NCBI GenBank assembly: GCA_021234155.1
Contig: JAJEKV010000020.1
Location: forward strand, 17,847,018-17,911,017
Source: Isoetes taiwanensis
Taxonomy: Eukaryota > Streptophyta > Lycopodiopsida > Isoetales > Isoetaceae
Length of the DNA stretch: 64,000 nucleotides
Direction: 5' to 3'
The notes under the pieces were generated by a model. That model searched no databases. It saw nothing but the letters and a program-made list of their open reading frames with translations, and had not been told where the DNA came from. A program made the position numbers and the translations under genes. Below, one piece after another: positions 33,001-44,891 of the stretch (position 1 is its first letter; every line of letters starts with the position of its first letter).

Positions 33001-33760
33001 TGACTTAAAATAAAATTTCTTTCCTCAGAACATTGTACCACATATGCTAATAAGGCGAGGAAATGGAAGAAAAGTGTAGTGGTGAGATAGTGACCCTAGA
33101 ACTATTATTCCATGGGGATTCACTAAGATAAATCGTCATGGAAGCATGCTGAGGTTGATCTCGTGGTCATTCAAGCGTAAGAATAGGGGTAACTTTCTGG
33201 CTAATGGAGATGGTGAAGAGAGGGTGCTTTCGACTCATTGTCGGTGATTTTTGAGGTGTATTTCTCATGTGTGGTAACCATGTTAAAATCACCGGCTAGA
33301 ATGCATTTCGTAGGAAATTGCGTCACAAACTCTGTTTATGACGTTCAAGGTTGACTCTATCAAGGGGTTGATGTGATATGCATATACATTAATGAATACC
33401 CTATCCTTTTGTCACCCTACTCTCCCATGGACAATCTGCCATCTCCCTACTTTTGTTTATCATTAACCATCTGAATGTCCTCAAGGTTAATTCTATTATT
33501 CAAAACTATGGTAATGCCCAGTATTATTAGCTTTAAGGGACCAATCTTTGAAAAGTTAGGCATAACCTTCTCTAATTAAAAAATTGATATTATCATGTGA
33601 ATCTTACATGCTCTTAGAAAAGAAAATGGGTCGGGGTTCAGGCTGAGTAAACCTTCAATCTACCTCTTTTTGTGATTGGAATTAATACCTTGGATATTCC
33701 AAGTGATATCTTTTATATCCATTGGTGGGGGAGGATTGCTAAGGGATCTTCTTGGAGGTC
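33000..33760 (-). pseudogene. LINE endonuclease domain
   Basis: An apurinic-like endonuclease fold is indicated by three spaced motifs: ITWNIQGIN at the N-terminus, NVYA about 110 residues later, and ILAGDFNMVTTHEKY after that. Catalytic residues of the family lie in the N-terminal N, the NVYA block and GDFN. The frame shifts at least five times. Upstream (33760-33860) is a Lys/Arg-rich stretch KEGKGERKTSKD. Confidence 0.72.
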
Positions 33761-33879
33761 CCAAGGTATAATCTTTGGAGGTTTTTCTTTCCCCTTTTCC
33801 TTCCTTTCTTTGATTTGTGGACCATACCTCATCTTCTGATGTTGGTGAACCATGCCTCATCTTCCAATGTGGAAGGAGA

Positions 33880-34377
33880 GATGAATGATGGTCACAAAAG
33901 GTGAATATAGCATGAAAAAGCTAAAACAATAAAGGTCCCATAAGGGTGTGCAAGAAAAAAAAATATGGCTGAGAGATGAAGCAAACTTGGCAAAATGGTA
34001 AAGAAAGTGGTTACAATGGTTAAATAGAAACAAATGGGAATGAGATATAGGCGCAGGAGGTGGGAAAAGAGGATAAGTCGAGGATTTGGTACCATATATA
34101 CAGGAGTCTTCAAACTTTACCTTCAAACTTCAAAAAGATGCCTTAAAACTTCATAACCAGTTCTTACAAGTATATTCTGACTAAGCATTTGACCCCAAAT
34201 AAAAGTCTTGTGAAATTTCAACAAACTCTTGTTGACCTAAGAATGAACATCCTTTGACCTCCATATCAATGTTGAATGCAAAAATCTTCCAAACTTTGAC
34301 CTAGTCCTTCAAAATGAGTTTGACCTGGATTTGAATGCATAGATCCCTGATTAGCCATGTTGCCCTTTGGGGCAACA
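33880..34377 (-). repeat. M1-type LTR, 5' portion only
   Basis: Matches the element-strand start of the M1 LTR. It ends on the plus strand with TGTTGCCCTTTGGGGCAACA (34358-34377) and has the CTTTGACCTCCATATCAATGTTGAATGC block in common with 7490-7520. Its left part fades into LINE-adjacent sequence at about 33880, so the LTR is truncated to about 0.5 kb. Its right end abuts P0 aRNH coding sequence. Confidence 0.75.
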
Positions 34378-34760
34378 CTCTCGGATTTTTGCTTCATGGG
34401 AGATCACTCACATACGAGAGAAAAATGTGGGCGACTCTGCCTTGTCACATTTAGAGGGACTCTCATGTCACATTTTAAAGTGAGGGCTATTCGGAGGAAG
34501 ATCTTAATCATCCAGGAGGAAAAGGAAAGAAGAATTTTGCAATCCACAAAAATGGTAAGACCTAAGAACCACTGTTTGTTGGAGATTTGATTGAATATCA
34601 AAATAGAGAACATACAAATGTTTTTGAAGAAAAGAAACATGTATTTACTGGGATGGCCAAACTCAGCGGTATTAAAAGCGAGGTATGCCAATTTGAAATT
34701 AAGATTAAAAGAAGGTTGTAAACCTGTTTTAAAAAACTGAGAAAGAATTAATGCTTCCAC
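34378..34760 (+). pseudogene. P0 copy 2: end of archaeal-type RNase H and linker
   Basis: Encodes FCFMGDHSH.REKC, matching FCFMEDHHIPREKN of M1/M2, then TFRGTLMSH and a damaged acidic linker. LEI.LNIK and FLKKRNMYLLG follow, which also occur in the M1/M2 linker before RT. The catalytic core upstream has been lost to the LTR insertion or truncation. Closest to the M1/M2 subfamily. Confidence 0.72.
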
Positions 34761-35480
34761 ATTGATGTGACTAATCAAAGATGAGTTGGATAAAATGCTA
34801 GATCACGGGTGTTATCATTCATCATTAATCGGAAATGGGTATCTTGCATTTATACATGTAGAAAAAATGGTGCCTTAAAATTTGCATTGATTATCGAGAT
34901 CTCAACAAAGCCACCATCAAATTTGTTATCCTTTGCCTTTTTTAAGAAGAAATCTTATATCTTTGTGGCGAGGGAAAAGAGGTGTACTCATTCTTAGATG
35001 GATTCTCGAGATTTAATAAATTGGCATTAAGGGGAAGATCAACCAAGACCTCTTTTATCACCTTGGGGAACATGCAATGAGAAAAGGATGCCTTTTGGAT
35101 TAGCCGGTACTTTTGCCACTTTCAAAAAGAGCTATGGATGTTATCTTTAGACCTATATGTCTCTTCAAAATTGAGAGTTTACTTGGATGATCTTTGCTTA
35201 GGATCTCATCCCTCTTAATCATTTGGAATTGCTTTACAAAATATGCTCTTGTCTGCGGGGACTCTGAGTCAACCTTAACGAAAGAAATGTATTTTTTTGC
35301 ATCCAAAAGAACTAACTTTTGGGGCATGAGGTGTCCAACAATGGTATACAAGTGGCACAAGAAAAGGTTGGAAGCTCTCAGCTGAGGTACCCACAGGAAT
35401 TTGGAAGCCAGGAAGTCAAAAGTTTTAATGGCATGACTAGTTTTTCTTAGAATGTATATTCATACTTTTAACGCTATTAT
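34680..35480 (+). pseudogene. P0 copy 2: reverse transcriptase
   Basis: Shows LRLKEGCKPVLKN (34700), LIKDELDKMLDHG (34780), FALIIDYRDLNKATIK (about 34880), EVYSFLDGFSRFNK (about 34985), QDLFYH.GEHA..KRMPFGLAGTFATFKRAMDVIF (35040-35150), VYLDDLCLGS (about 35178-35207), and the thumb NGMTSFLRMYI (about 35430). The order is complete and the frames are broken. This region of P0 belongs to the copy whose integrase is split by M3. Confidence 0.8.
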
Positions 35481-36240
35481 AAAGTCCTATTTCCAAGCTG
35501 ACAAGAATAGGCAGAATCTCTAGAGCAAGTATGTATACCACATGGTCATCCAGTTACCAAGAGTCTTTTGAGTTTCTTATAAAAGTCCATTTGGTGAAAC
35601 CACTCTTTTAAAAAACCTGATTTGGATATGCCATTTGAGGTTTATATTACCATCACTAAGAAGGCTATAGGTTTTAGCTATTTCTGAGGACAAACATACC
35701 ATAGCTTTTGCTAGCAGCAAACAATGGAGCTCAAGCTGAGAAGAAAAGTACACTAGATTGGAAAAAGTCTTTGTATGCTCTTATGTTCCTCATTGTGAGA
35801 CAAGGTCACATTCTATTAAAGTGTTATTTCAAGTTTATATGAAACAAAATCCAATGGGATTGTTATTTGTAAAAGCTACTTCCAAACCAAAATTCAAAAG
35901 TGGGCTTGTAAGCTACAAACTTTTTGTCTTCCATTAAAAAAATTACATGAGGTAAAAAAGTCAGTCTTTATTTGCCTTACATTTTTTCTTTGACCATGAG
36001 GATGCAGTAGAGGTTGTTGACTTTGTGGATGCCTTAGCTTATTTGCGGTGAGATGATGAAAGCAGATCAACGAGTTGGCGGCAACCCATTAAAATTTTCT
36101 ACAATTCAAAAGATGCCCTCAGTGGAGCTTGAGCGGCAAAAGGAGATATAAAAAAGAAAAATGTAGGCAATTTAAAATGATTAATGTTCTATGTAAAGTC
36201 AAAGGATGGACTATTGCTTGAGGTGTGTCAATGAAAGAAA
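35480..36240 (+). pseudogene. P0 copy 2: gypsy-type RNase H and start of integrase
   Basis: Includes GFSYF.GQTYHSFC (35670), EKSTLDWKKSLYALMF (35750), VYMKQNPMGLLFVKATSKPKFKSGLVSYKLF (35830-35930) and FFFDHEDAVEVVDFVDA (35985). This is followed by the spacer that leads to the integrase zinc domain. The KQNPMGLLF segment is identical in type to M1 and M2. Frames are broken. Confidence 0.7.
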
Positions 36241-36310
36241 AGAATCCCGCTCGATCATTAGAAATGCATGAAGGAGTATGTGGAGGCCATTTTTCTTTGA
36301 GAACACTCTT
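36240..36310 (+). pseudogene. P0 copy 2: first half of integrase zinc domain
   Basis: MHEGVCGGHFSLRT carries the two His of the HHCC zinc domain (in other copies EMHKGICGGHFAGDTTAKK). M3 starts at 36311, so the domain is split between its HH half here and its CC half at 47470-47656. Confidence 0.8.
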
Positions 36311-38906
36311 TGTTGGAGATTATCTGGGTGGTCTTCAACTGGGGCCCCTTACAAAGAGGTGTTTTTGATGGTCGAGGACCTCCAGATCACTTGAGGTGAT
36401 CAATCGCACTTGCAAAACATCTCTGAATTTCAGGAAATACCAAATCCCACTAGAGTCCCTAAAAACAAAAGAAACTAGCGACACTCAAACATTCACCAAA
36501 CCATGCATCTATTTCAAAAAGCACTTGAAATCTTTACCAAGGTATCTTGGCAATTCAAAAGCTGTGAAAAAGTCTGGGGCAAAATGCTGATTTCTCACAA
36601 ATCCAACTTCTGTTGGGTCAATTTTTGGTCAATGGCGGACCGGTGGCTTCGATTTTGCCAAAATGCTAACCAATGATCTTCTATGGTAGAAACAAATTCC
36701 CACCTAGGTTGTGCTCACGTAGGTCATGTGCATATGCTCACTTAGTTCAAACAAAGCTTGAATTCTTCTTTGAAACATGCATTATGAGTTTCAATGGCAA
36801 TAATGCCATGTTGTCCTTGCACTCTAATTGTCAATCCCCTTTCTTTTGTTTTCTCTGCTCTAATACTTTCACTACTGATGCTTCTAATAGTTACTTGGAT
36901 GCTAGAAATGCCTACAAACTAACAGAGATGATTGAAGAAAAGATCTATTCTTAGTCTTTTCCAAAGGACATATGTTAGCGAGGTCGTTTCAATTTTATCT
37001 CCTAACTATGACTTAAGCAAACACTAGTTGTGATACGCTCCAATTCCTTTATGCTTTCGATTGTAAATGACAATCTTTGAGTAAAAATGAGTTTAATCAT
37101 AGTTTCTGATCTTTTCCCAAATTCCGATTTTCATTAAGTCCAAAGCGACAAATTCACAACACAAGGTGTTCAAGAATGTCATTTGGATCACCCAAGAACA
37201 ACTCAATCAAAATAAACTTTCAAGTTTCAAAAAGATTCAAGGATATTTCATCACATATGCCTCGGTTTTGATTTCCGAAGCGAGGAGGATCTTACGCGAA
37301 ACTCGTGAAGCGATCCGACTTCCGTTCACGGTCTTCAAATCCGCTTATGGCCCGAAAAAAATTGATAGAACAAAGCCCCTTTTAAAATCCCGTCTCAGGC
37401 GGATCTTGGCAAATCCCTTAATCAATGCCACGGTTTTGGTTTAGTGAAGCTGTTCTTTAGGTGGAGTAGGACAAGCGGAGGCCCGGATGCAATGATTGCC
37501 GTTTGGCTCAGCAGAATGGAGGTTTCTTGGCAAGTTCAAATTTTAGGGTTCAATCGATATATATCCACGGTAGAGATCAAAAATCAGATGGGTGATTGGC
37601 TTTCGTCTAGGTGGACTTGTAAATTGGCGTGTCTTGCCGCGTGTGGGATGGAACTCCACGCGCCCCCGGGTGAGCCGTGGAAGTGCGGATGGCTGAAGAA
37701 TCTAGGCCGGTAGAATAGGAAATTTTTTGTATTTTTGGCAATGGGCACGGTTCCCAAAAAATGAAATTTGAAGGTCTATATAGGGTCTTTTTGGAGATTT
37801 TTTGTGCGAGGTGGCATATTTTCATGGGAAGCTTCAAGATGGCAAGGCCAAATTTGGAAAAATAATACTTTGATTTTTTTGTTCAAAAAGGATGAATCAA
37901 TGATATTTGGGCAAAGTCAATGGTGATGTGTGTTGGTCAAACAAGGCATTTTGCACGGATGGAATTTCAAGATTTCAAATGCCCCTTGATATTTTGATGA
38001 TGAGGTGGCAATAGGTGAAAATGTAGTGGAGGTGGAAAAAATAGGTCAACTAGAGATTAAACAAGGCTAGTAGGTTCACTTCCCAAAGGTAATTTGATCA
38101 TTAGGTTGACCAATTTTGAGTTTGGTCAAAACTTGCCTAGTCATCATTTGATGATGTGGAGTGATGTGATGATGTGAAAATTTGGTGCCTTAGGTGGCAA
38201 CATGATGAATGAGACATGAAAGTGGCAAATGATGGAGTGGACCAAAGTAGCTTTGGGAGGTGATGACATGTATATCTAGTCATCATGCCATGTCACTTAG
38301 AGATGGTGACTAGGCATTTTGTGCTTTTGTGTTTTTGTGCTTAGCACATATGTTTTTTTTTGCTTTAGCTACTTGGTATGAAGTGTGTGATAATGGAATG
38401 GCAAGGCATGAGATGAAAATGATGATATGGAACTTGATGCTAGGCAACTTTTTAGGTTTGACAACTCCTTGGAAAATGTGCCACTAGGTAATGGTAGGTC
38501 AACTGTAAAACAAATGGTTACATATGAAAAAACACATGATGGTATAGGATGTGAAAATGCAATGAAAGGTGGAAAAAAATAGGATAAAAGGATGATGGTA
38601 TATGATGGAACAAAAGGCAAATAGAGAATCATCACAACATGAAAATAAATACCATATCATAGCTTGCCATCTTCCGGAGGTCTTCCCAAACTTCACAAAA
38701 GTGCCTTGAGAGCTAGAGAATGCATTCAATCCTTGGAGTTTGAGTTGTGAACTTGTGTCTTGACTTAAAAGTCATCCTTTGAGTTCTTCATGGCATCTTT
38801 GGTCTTCAAATCTTTTGGTTTTCGGTATTCTTGGTCTTCAAATCTTTGCTTTTGTGATATTGCTTTCGGGAGCCTTGTATATGTTGCTGTTTATAGCCGG
38901 GGCAAC
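36311..38906 (-). repeat. 3' LTR of M3
   Basis: 2.60 kb; on the plus strand TGTTGGAGAT ... GGGGCAACA. A possible TATA box, TATATA, lies at 37777-37782. The U5 palindrome GATCACTTGAGGTGATC is at about 36384-36400, next to GGACCTCCA. Start and end match 180-2773 and 44892-47469. Confidence 0.9.
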
Positions 38907-39710
38907 ATGATCTAAACAAAGAAAAGGATGTGGCGGGTCCCTCGACTGCGTGATATTGGGTTGAAGGCTTGAGTATGAATATGAATATCTGGTGCCCCAG
39001 TGTCTTATTTGTTGGAATAATTGACATGATCGGCGACAATATTCTTCTTGTTACTTGTTTGAACTTGTGTTTTGGTTGCCTTTGGGTGAGTGACTATGGG
39101 AGGCAACTTTTGGTAGCGACGACAAGACTTGGAAGCAATGGTCATATGTTTAGGGCTATAGTGATCCGGATGGGCGTGGAAGGAAAACAAATGAACACGG
39201 AATGACACTTTAAAGCTGTTAGTATATCTTACGCATGACTTTTCTCCATGGATGCATAGCTGCTTGATGGAAATCTGCATTTGAAAAGAATACAAGTCTC
39301 ATGTATATCTCGGGGCTAAGTCATATTCGATGAGTTTGATCGGTCGATGGATCACGGCAAGTGGTGCAAAATGTTAGCATCAACAAAGATAAGCTTCGTT
39401 CTTTCGACTGAGCTTTATTTTGTTTGAAATCGGCCTTCAATCAGCCAACCACCTTCTCAAAAAGATGCTCGCCTTAATAATAAAACCTACTTTACAGAAC
39501 TCTATGTTTTGTTTGATTTTCTTTCTCCCCTTTTTTTTTTTCTTTATGTCTTTTATCATTTTAAACTTGAAATACTAACAAGGCTTCGACAACTATTGCT
39601 TTCGAATTATCATATACTTCTAACTAAAAAGCACTACAACATGTTTACTCAAATAAGATCAGGCGGATATGTTGCTCCCAATACCTTTTCAAATGCAATG
39701 TGTTTATAGG
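38907..39710 (-). other. 3' untranslated region of M3
   Basis: No coding domain recognised between the integrase end and the LTR. A corrupted polypurine hairpin, GGCGGGTCCCTCGACTG, lies at about 38932-38948. A T-run and TTTCTTTATG stretch lies at 39520-39560, which is the polypurine side on the element strand. Short frames here have no known relatives in the window. Confidence 0.55.
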
Positions 39711-40870
39711 ATTAGCTAGCAATCTCCACTGGCGCAATTTCTTTTGAGAAGATAAGAACTTGTACACGCAATTGCATGGATCTTGAAAGGACCTTCCCAT
39801 AGGCCATCAAACTTACCTGAATCTTCCTTTGCTTTATTCGCTTGAGTACCAATTCATCTACTTTGAAACTTCCTTGTAACTTATTGATGCAGCTTTGAAA
39901 GGCTGCTACATCCGCCACCCCTTTTCTTAGGTTCACATTTCGACTTCTGACCTCTCTTCTTCAAGCATAAGCAACTTCTCCTCTTTTGTCTTTGTAAGCA
40001 TCCTCTAAATTTGCATTTGGATCTTCATTGCCAACTTTGGTGATGGCAACTCTAAGCTCAAGGAACCATCCCGGCTTCAACACCATAGACAAGGCTAAAA
40101 GGTGTATGGTTGGTAGCATTTTCCGCAGGTGGTCCTATATGCCTGATGCATCATGCGGTTTAATATACCCAATCTTTTTATGAACTTCAAGCTGTTTTTT
40201 TGTAGAATGCTCTTCAATACTTTATTTGTTGACTCGGCTTGCCTTGAGGATAATAGAGAACTTTTTACATGTTTGACCTTTAATGCTTTGATTAAAATTA
40301 CTAATGACATCATTTATGAACTGGTTCCCCTATCGGTACAATTTTGAAAGGAATGCCAAACCCTAGTGCATAATATTAGCTCATGCAAAATCTAGCGGTT
40401 AATGAGCATTTGCTGTCCCTAAGTGGAATTGCTTCCACCCATTTGGTAAAAATAATCTTGTAGCAACTAGGATGTATTCAAATGCCGACCTTGAGATTGG
40501 GAAATATAGGCCCTATAAAGTCGATCCCCAAATTTGAAAAGGACGGGGAGATACAATACCGGTGAGGCTTGATGGGTTGAAGGATTCTTCTACCATGAAT
40601 TTGACATTTATGGCATCTTTTGATTGTCTCCTAACAATCTTTGAACAAACTTGGCCCGGTAGCGACTGATGATCTTCTTTCGCGGTGGTTTTCAGGTACC
40701 CAAATACCCTACAAATGCCTTTATGACATGCTTCCACAATCAGCTCGGCTTCAGATCTGTGACACATCTCAAACACCCCCATTATGATCAATCTTACAAT
40801 ACATCTCCTACCATCTTGAATGTTTTTAGCTTTAGCTCTAAATGTTACGGTTTGCTTAGTATCCATGTTT
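39710..40870 (-). pseudogene. M3 integrase (broken)
   Basis: Read leftwards. 40866-40513 has ACHKGICRVFGYLKTTAKEDHQS and later PRPFQIWG, then a damaged GLDFIGP with the first Asp. 40313-40095 has LKVKHVKSS, then QAESTNKVLKSILQK with the catalytic Glu. 39936-39712 has AAFQSCINKLQGSFKVDELVLKRIKQRK from the C-terminal domain. The order is complete, with frameshifts and small deletions. It is nearest to P1 in the Glu segment. Confidence 0.78.
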
Positions 40871-41450
40871 TGAAGGCTGGCTCTCCATTACTTTGAAAAT
40901 TCAATAAGGTCAAATTGCCAATCCTCATTCATCTTGCTAGATAAAACAAGGTTGGTAGAGTCTCAATCTCGGTATTTCCATGTCCTGCAATCCTTCAAAA
41001 TCCTCAAATTCAAAAGCTCTCTCTTAAAGATAGTCACTAGGGCTCTTAATGGTTTGATTGTTTTGACATTAAGATTATAATCTTGATTTTTTGCGAGGCC
41101 ACACAACTAACAGCTTTGCTTTTGACTTTTTCGAAAATAATAATGGAAGGGGATTTTGGTGCATAAGCACCTTTATCTCGTGTGTTGGACAATATGTCAA
41201 GTCTTTTGTAGGAACCACATTATTCAGTGACACTTTTCCAATCTAGCATATCTCATTTACGTATGGGCACCATATTTGGGCTTGTAAAGGCTATTATGCC
41301 ATGATCATGGTAGAGAAATGCTGACGGCCTTGACCTTTATATATATAAACTTTAAAGGAAGATTATGATCGAGGAATTGGTTTTAAAACTACGATTGAGA
41401 AATTCGAGTGATGAGCAACCAAAAGCGACTGGCACTGCGGTGTCAATTTA
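40870..41450 (-). pseudogene. M3 gypsy-type RNase H region (badly decayed)
   Basis: Placed between RT and IN by position. Pieces such as EDWQFDLIEFSK (about 40910), KIQDYNLNVKTIKPLRALVTIF (about 41080-41030) and WKSVTE (about 41235) match the gRNH tail of P1. Catalytic residues cannot be placed. Confidence 0.5.
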
Positions 41451-42400
41451 CTTCCATATGTTTTGCTCTCATGTTTCTTTGTACTTGCCTACTCTTGTCG
41501 GATTTGCTATAGGACCATAATATGTGAGAAATTAGGTACATAGATTCTTAAAAACTAGTAAGTCCATAAAGCTCTTCACGCCTCGGATTTTGAGGTGGCA
41601 CTACACAGTGCTTCCATCTTACCTTGAGACTTTGATTCCTTGGCCGGATACTTCATGTCCTAACAGCTCACCTTTTGAACATAGAAAAATACACTTCTTT
41701 GGATTTAAACATACACCACTTTCCTGCCTGGACTCATGATCCGCGGTTAAGTTTCATGTGTTGCTCTATCGGTGTTCTAGGCAAAGGTCATCAGAAACAC
41801 CCTAAATTTATCAAGAGGCATGCTTTGAAGATTTTATCCATAGCCCTTTGGAATGTAGCATATGCAGTTCATCAATCCAAAGGGCATTTTTCTATGGCAA
41901 AGGTTCCCCAAAGGGGTTATGAAGGAGGTCTTAGCTTGGTACGCTTCCTTGATTTTTTTAGTTTTGATTAAAACACGAAAATCCATCTAGAAATGAATAA
42001 ATCTCTTTACCGATTAGTTGCATGAAGCACTTCTTCTAGAAAGGAAGTGGATAGGTCTTTTATAGTAGCCTTATTAAGGTCTCATAATCTATGCATATCA
42101 TTATAGTTTTGTTCTTTTTCAGCGGGTACTATGCATGACAGCCATTAGGTGTTTGTTATCTCGGTGATAACCCGGCTTCTTTCATCTTTAATAATTCTTC
42201 TCTGATCAAAGTTAGCAAAGATCTATTTATCTTTCTCAGTTTTGCATGCCGGGTTTAGTTCCTTCTTTCATCTTTATTTCAAACTCATATCTCGGTTTTA
42301 CACCCACAGGCTACGTGTAATCCATGCAAATACATCTTTCCATTCTTGAAATTCTTGTAATGATGCTTCTTTTTTGAGTTTTAAACATATCTCCTAGAAG
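41450..42400 (-). pseudogene. M3 reverse transcriptase (broken)
   Basis: Read leftwards. AKIDKSLLTLIREELLKMKEAG (about 42240-42180), IDYETLIRLL-type YRDLNKAT (about 42090), IHLFLDGFS (about 41990), FITPLGNLCHRKMPFGLM (about 41920-41870), and the catalytic DDLCL near 41780-41795. The last is split by a frameshift and is part of a VFLDDLCLEH stretch. The thumb ends near 41500. The gene is clearly dead. Confidence 0.72.
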
Positions 42401-42479
42401 CGAGTTCTAATCTCATCATTCTTGGTAATAGTCGGGTTCTTTACCTCTTTCTCTTCTTTGCATTGCATCTATTACGAGA

Positions 42480-42960
42480 ATGGGATGTAGTTGTGCAATC
42501 TCTTCATGTTCAACTCTTCTTCTTTGATAGCTCCTTGCCAAAGGTAATCCGACGCTTACGCCATAGGGCATCACCTTCACAATTTTCATCTCTTGGTATG
42601 TAATTCAAACTCCATTTGTTAAATTTGCTCAAACCAGCTCAAGGCTTCTTCTTTAAACCAGCGCATTTCTTGATTCTTGGCGATACTCACCCATTGACAC
42701 ACGCATATCAATTGAGAATCACCATAAATGAAGTTACTTGTTAGTCTAATGAAATAGCTTCTTGCGAGGCCCGACGAAAGGGCTCGTGCTCGACCATGTT
42801 GGAGGGGTTATGCCAACATGTATCACCTAACTTTTGAAAGCAATCTGTTAGCACAATCTTTGATTATAGCGAAGAAGATGCCACCCGAGCAACGGATATT
42901 CCACCGTAAAAAACGGATGACACAGGAATTCTTGTGATCTATTGAGTTAGAAGAGTAAGG
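42480..42960 (-). pseudogene. M3 archaeal-type RNase H, before RT (partial)
   Basis: Read leftwards. A damaged WFDGG-type start lies at about 42900. LTSNFIYGDSQLICVCQW (about 42745-42700) holds the third catalytic residue, and the fourth lies in a PREDENCEGDAL stretch (about 42600-42570). An acidic linker with IKEEELNMKR follows. The domain is in the same position as in P1 and M1/M2, upstream of RT, so the arrangement is shared by all subfamilies here. Confidence 0.65.
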
Positions 42961-43420
42961 GTGCGGTTCATCTAGAAGATCCATAGCTAAGGTAGTTTAT
43001 AAATTCCATGGTGCTTTGTTGCCGAGCATTTCTTCTTCAAAACCGGATAATTGGTATACGACTTGTTGTAGAGAGTTGTCTTTTTACTCCATCAGATATG
43101 GTACATTCTCCTTTTGACCATACGGTCGGCATCAGCGTAGACATCCATCTCACCGCGGCGCAAGTCATAAATGTCATGATCTTTGTTGCCAAACTCAACA
43201 ACCACAAAAAGCGGCGAACCACAATCCCTTGGGTTTCCAGCGGCACACTTTTGTAACAACACCTAAAGGCATGATTTTAGCATTAGAAAATGATCTTAAC
43301 ACCATTGGTGAAGGTTTTGTGATCTTTAAACCACATTTTTTGCATTATATCTTTGAGGCATCACGATGGAGAGAAGAACCAAAACTCTAGGAAGTTGATG
43401 AGCACCAATTTTGCTGAACA
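42960..43420 (-). pseudogene. M3 aspartic protease (broken)
   Basis: The piece 43246-43037 has VVRRFLWLLSLATKIMTF and TVWSKGECTISDGVKRQLSTTS, which align by position with VVAFEDNRDVTDIYDL and SSKGQGTISNGARTELYTT of P1 in shifted frames. The active-site stretch near 43360-43340 (HRDASKI.CKKCGL) has lost a clear DGG motif. Confidence 0.6.
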
Positions 43421-44828
43421 TGTAAAAGGGCACGGGGTCTTCCTCTTCGAGTTAGTACAATTTGAGCAGCAAAAGCTGTTTTTCACATTACTAGAGTTGA
43501 TTACTTTTCACTTTATAACTAGGAGCAATCCTCAACAAAGTTAATAAATCCAAAGTGCCTTAGAATTCTTAAGAATATGTTCAAAAGTCATCAAATCTTT
43601 ATCTTTTTCTCTGGAATCTTTCGGCGGGCGGGGGCTATTACGATAAGCGGTCTTCTTTTTTGAATTTCTTTCTCTTGATGCTTGACTGAGTTTGCATCCT
43701 TCTTGTTCTCGACCATAGCTCTGGTTTATGCTTTGCCATGGCTTCGCTGGAATGCTTCTTCTTCCAAGAATCTTCACGGATGCACTAGTCTCGGCTTTTG
43801 CCTTGTTCTTGTTTCTCCAAATACTCCTTCACCAAGCATCTATCCTCGCAATGGCCAATCTCTTTGCGGAGAACTTTGCACTTTGGGCAAACCTTTCCAT
43901 AATGACCTTTCTTCCCACACTTCAAGCAAGCCACTGTAATAACAAATGTCACGGGTGAGTATTCTTTTACCCGAATCACGAGGGGTGGAGAAGTTTTTAT
44001 GCTATTTTCATCATCTCCATGAGGTTAAAGTCAACTCTGCTATAGTTCAGTCATCTTGACCATCCTCGACTTTTGATTCATTGGGTTGAGCTTCTTCCTC
44101 AAACCTTGGCACTCTTTTTCCTTCACAACATACAGGTTCTTGTTCATAATGTCGGGATAGAAAGGATAAAGAGACATGTGGGTGGTAAGTGTCGGTGAAA
44201 GATAGCTACTTGAATATAAAGTAGCTTTGGCAAAAGGCTTTATGTATGGAATCAAAACCTTCTTGGTTTTGGATCCTAAGCATTTTCTTGTGAATTCTTG
44301 GCCTAGGAGCTAGACCTTTGATAAAAGCGGCTACAACAAAGAGATATGGAGTGGGGATATGACTCTTTTGGCATTTTCTAAGGTAGGCCTTGAATCTTTC
44401 AACATATTGGTTGATGCTTTCTCCACTTCGAATCGAGAAAGTTTGAGGCTCATTAGCAAGCTCTTGTAGTCTTGTGACTTTCCAAACACAACTCCAAAAC
44501 TGTTCTACAAGACTCTCATGAAAGTATAGTAGCCGCCGCGGTAGTAACATAATATTTCACACCATGCTTGAGTTCATTAGATTTCATACATTTTCAAATT
44601 GAGAGAACTGTATTCTTTATTACCATAGAAATCTTTGTAGTAGTCTTCAAATGTCTTCAGAATTGATTGGCATTCATCTTTGAACTCAAAATAGGAGGTA
44701 ATTGGGGTAGAGTTCAAAAATAGGAGAAGCGATTCAAATTAGGAGGCATATTGCTTAGGCCTGGGCATTCAATGGGATCGATAAGGTTACGGCTTAGATG
44801 CGCTCACTTCTTCTCTACTTGGAGGCAT
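43420..44828 (-). pseudogene. M3 gag with zinc knuckles (broken)
   Basis: The start ATG at 44828 gives MPPSRE. The capsid part at 44550-44206 reads TRLQELANEPQTFSIRSGESINQYVERFKAYLRKCQKS, then KMLRIQNQEGFDSIHKAF. The knuckle region at 43979-43785 has CLKCGKKGHYGKVC and a further CKVLRKEIGHCEDRC-type block, followed by LEKQEQGKSRD. Upstream Cys/His of a first knuckle are near 43990 but damaged. Confidence 0.75.
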
Positions 44829-44891
44829 GTTTTTCTATTTCGGTGAGTTCTTAATTTCGGGGGGGGAAATCACCGGTAGGTTTCCTCAAAA

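Larger units (their letters stand above)
30721..33860 (-). mobile_element. LINE-1-type non-LTR retrotransposon (broken)
   Basis: Read leftwards from about 33860. The endonuclease starts MDIKDITWNIQGINSN (about 33720) and later has VFINVYAYHI (about 33390) and the core motif GDFNMV (about 33265-33300). RT-type FADD is present as VNDTIFFCDDA (about 32500-32560). The C-terminal tail matches 27628-28556. The order endonuclease, RT, tail is that of plant LINE-1 ORF2. Stops and shifts are frequent; no ORF1 and no poly(A) tail are seen. The endonuclease would nick target DNA to prime reverse transcription. Confidence 0.75.
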
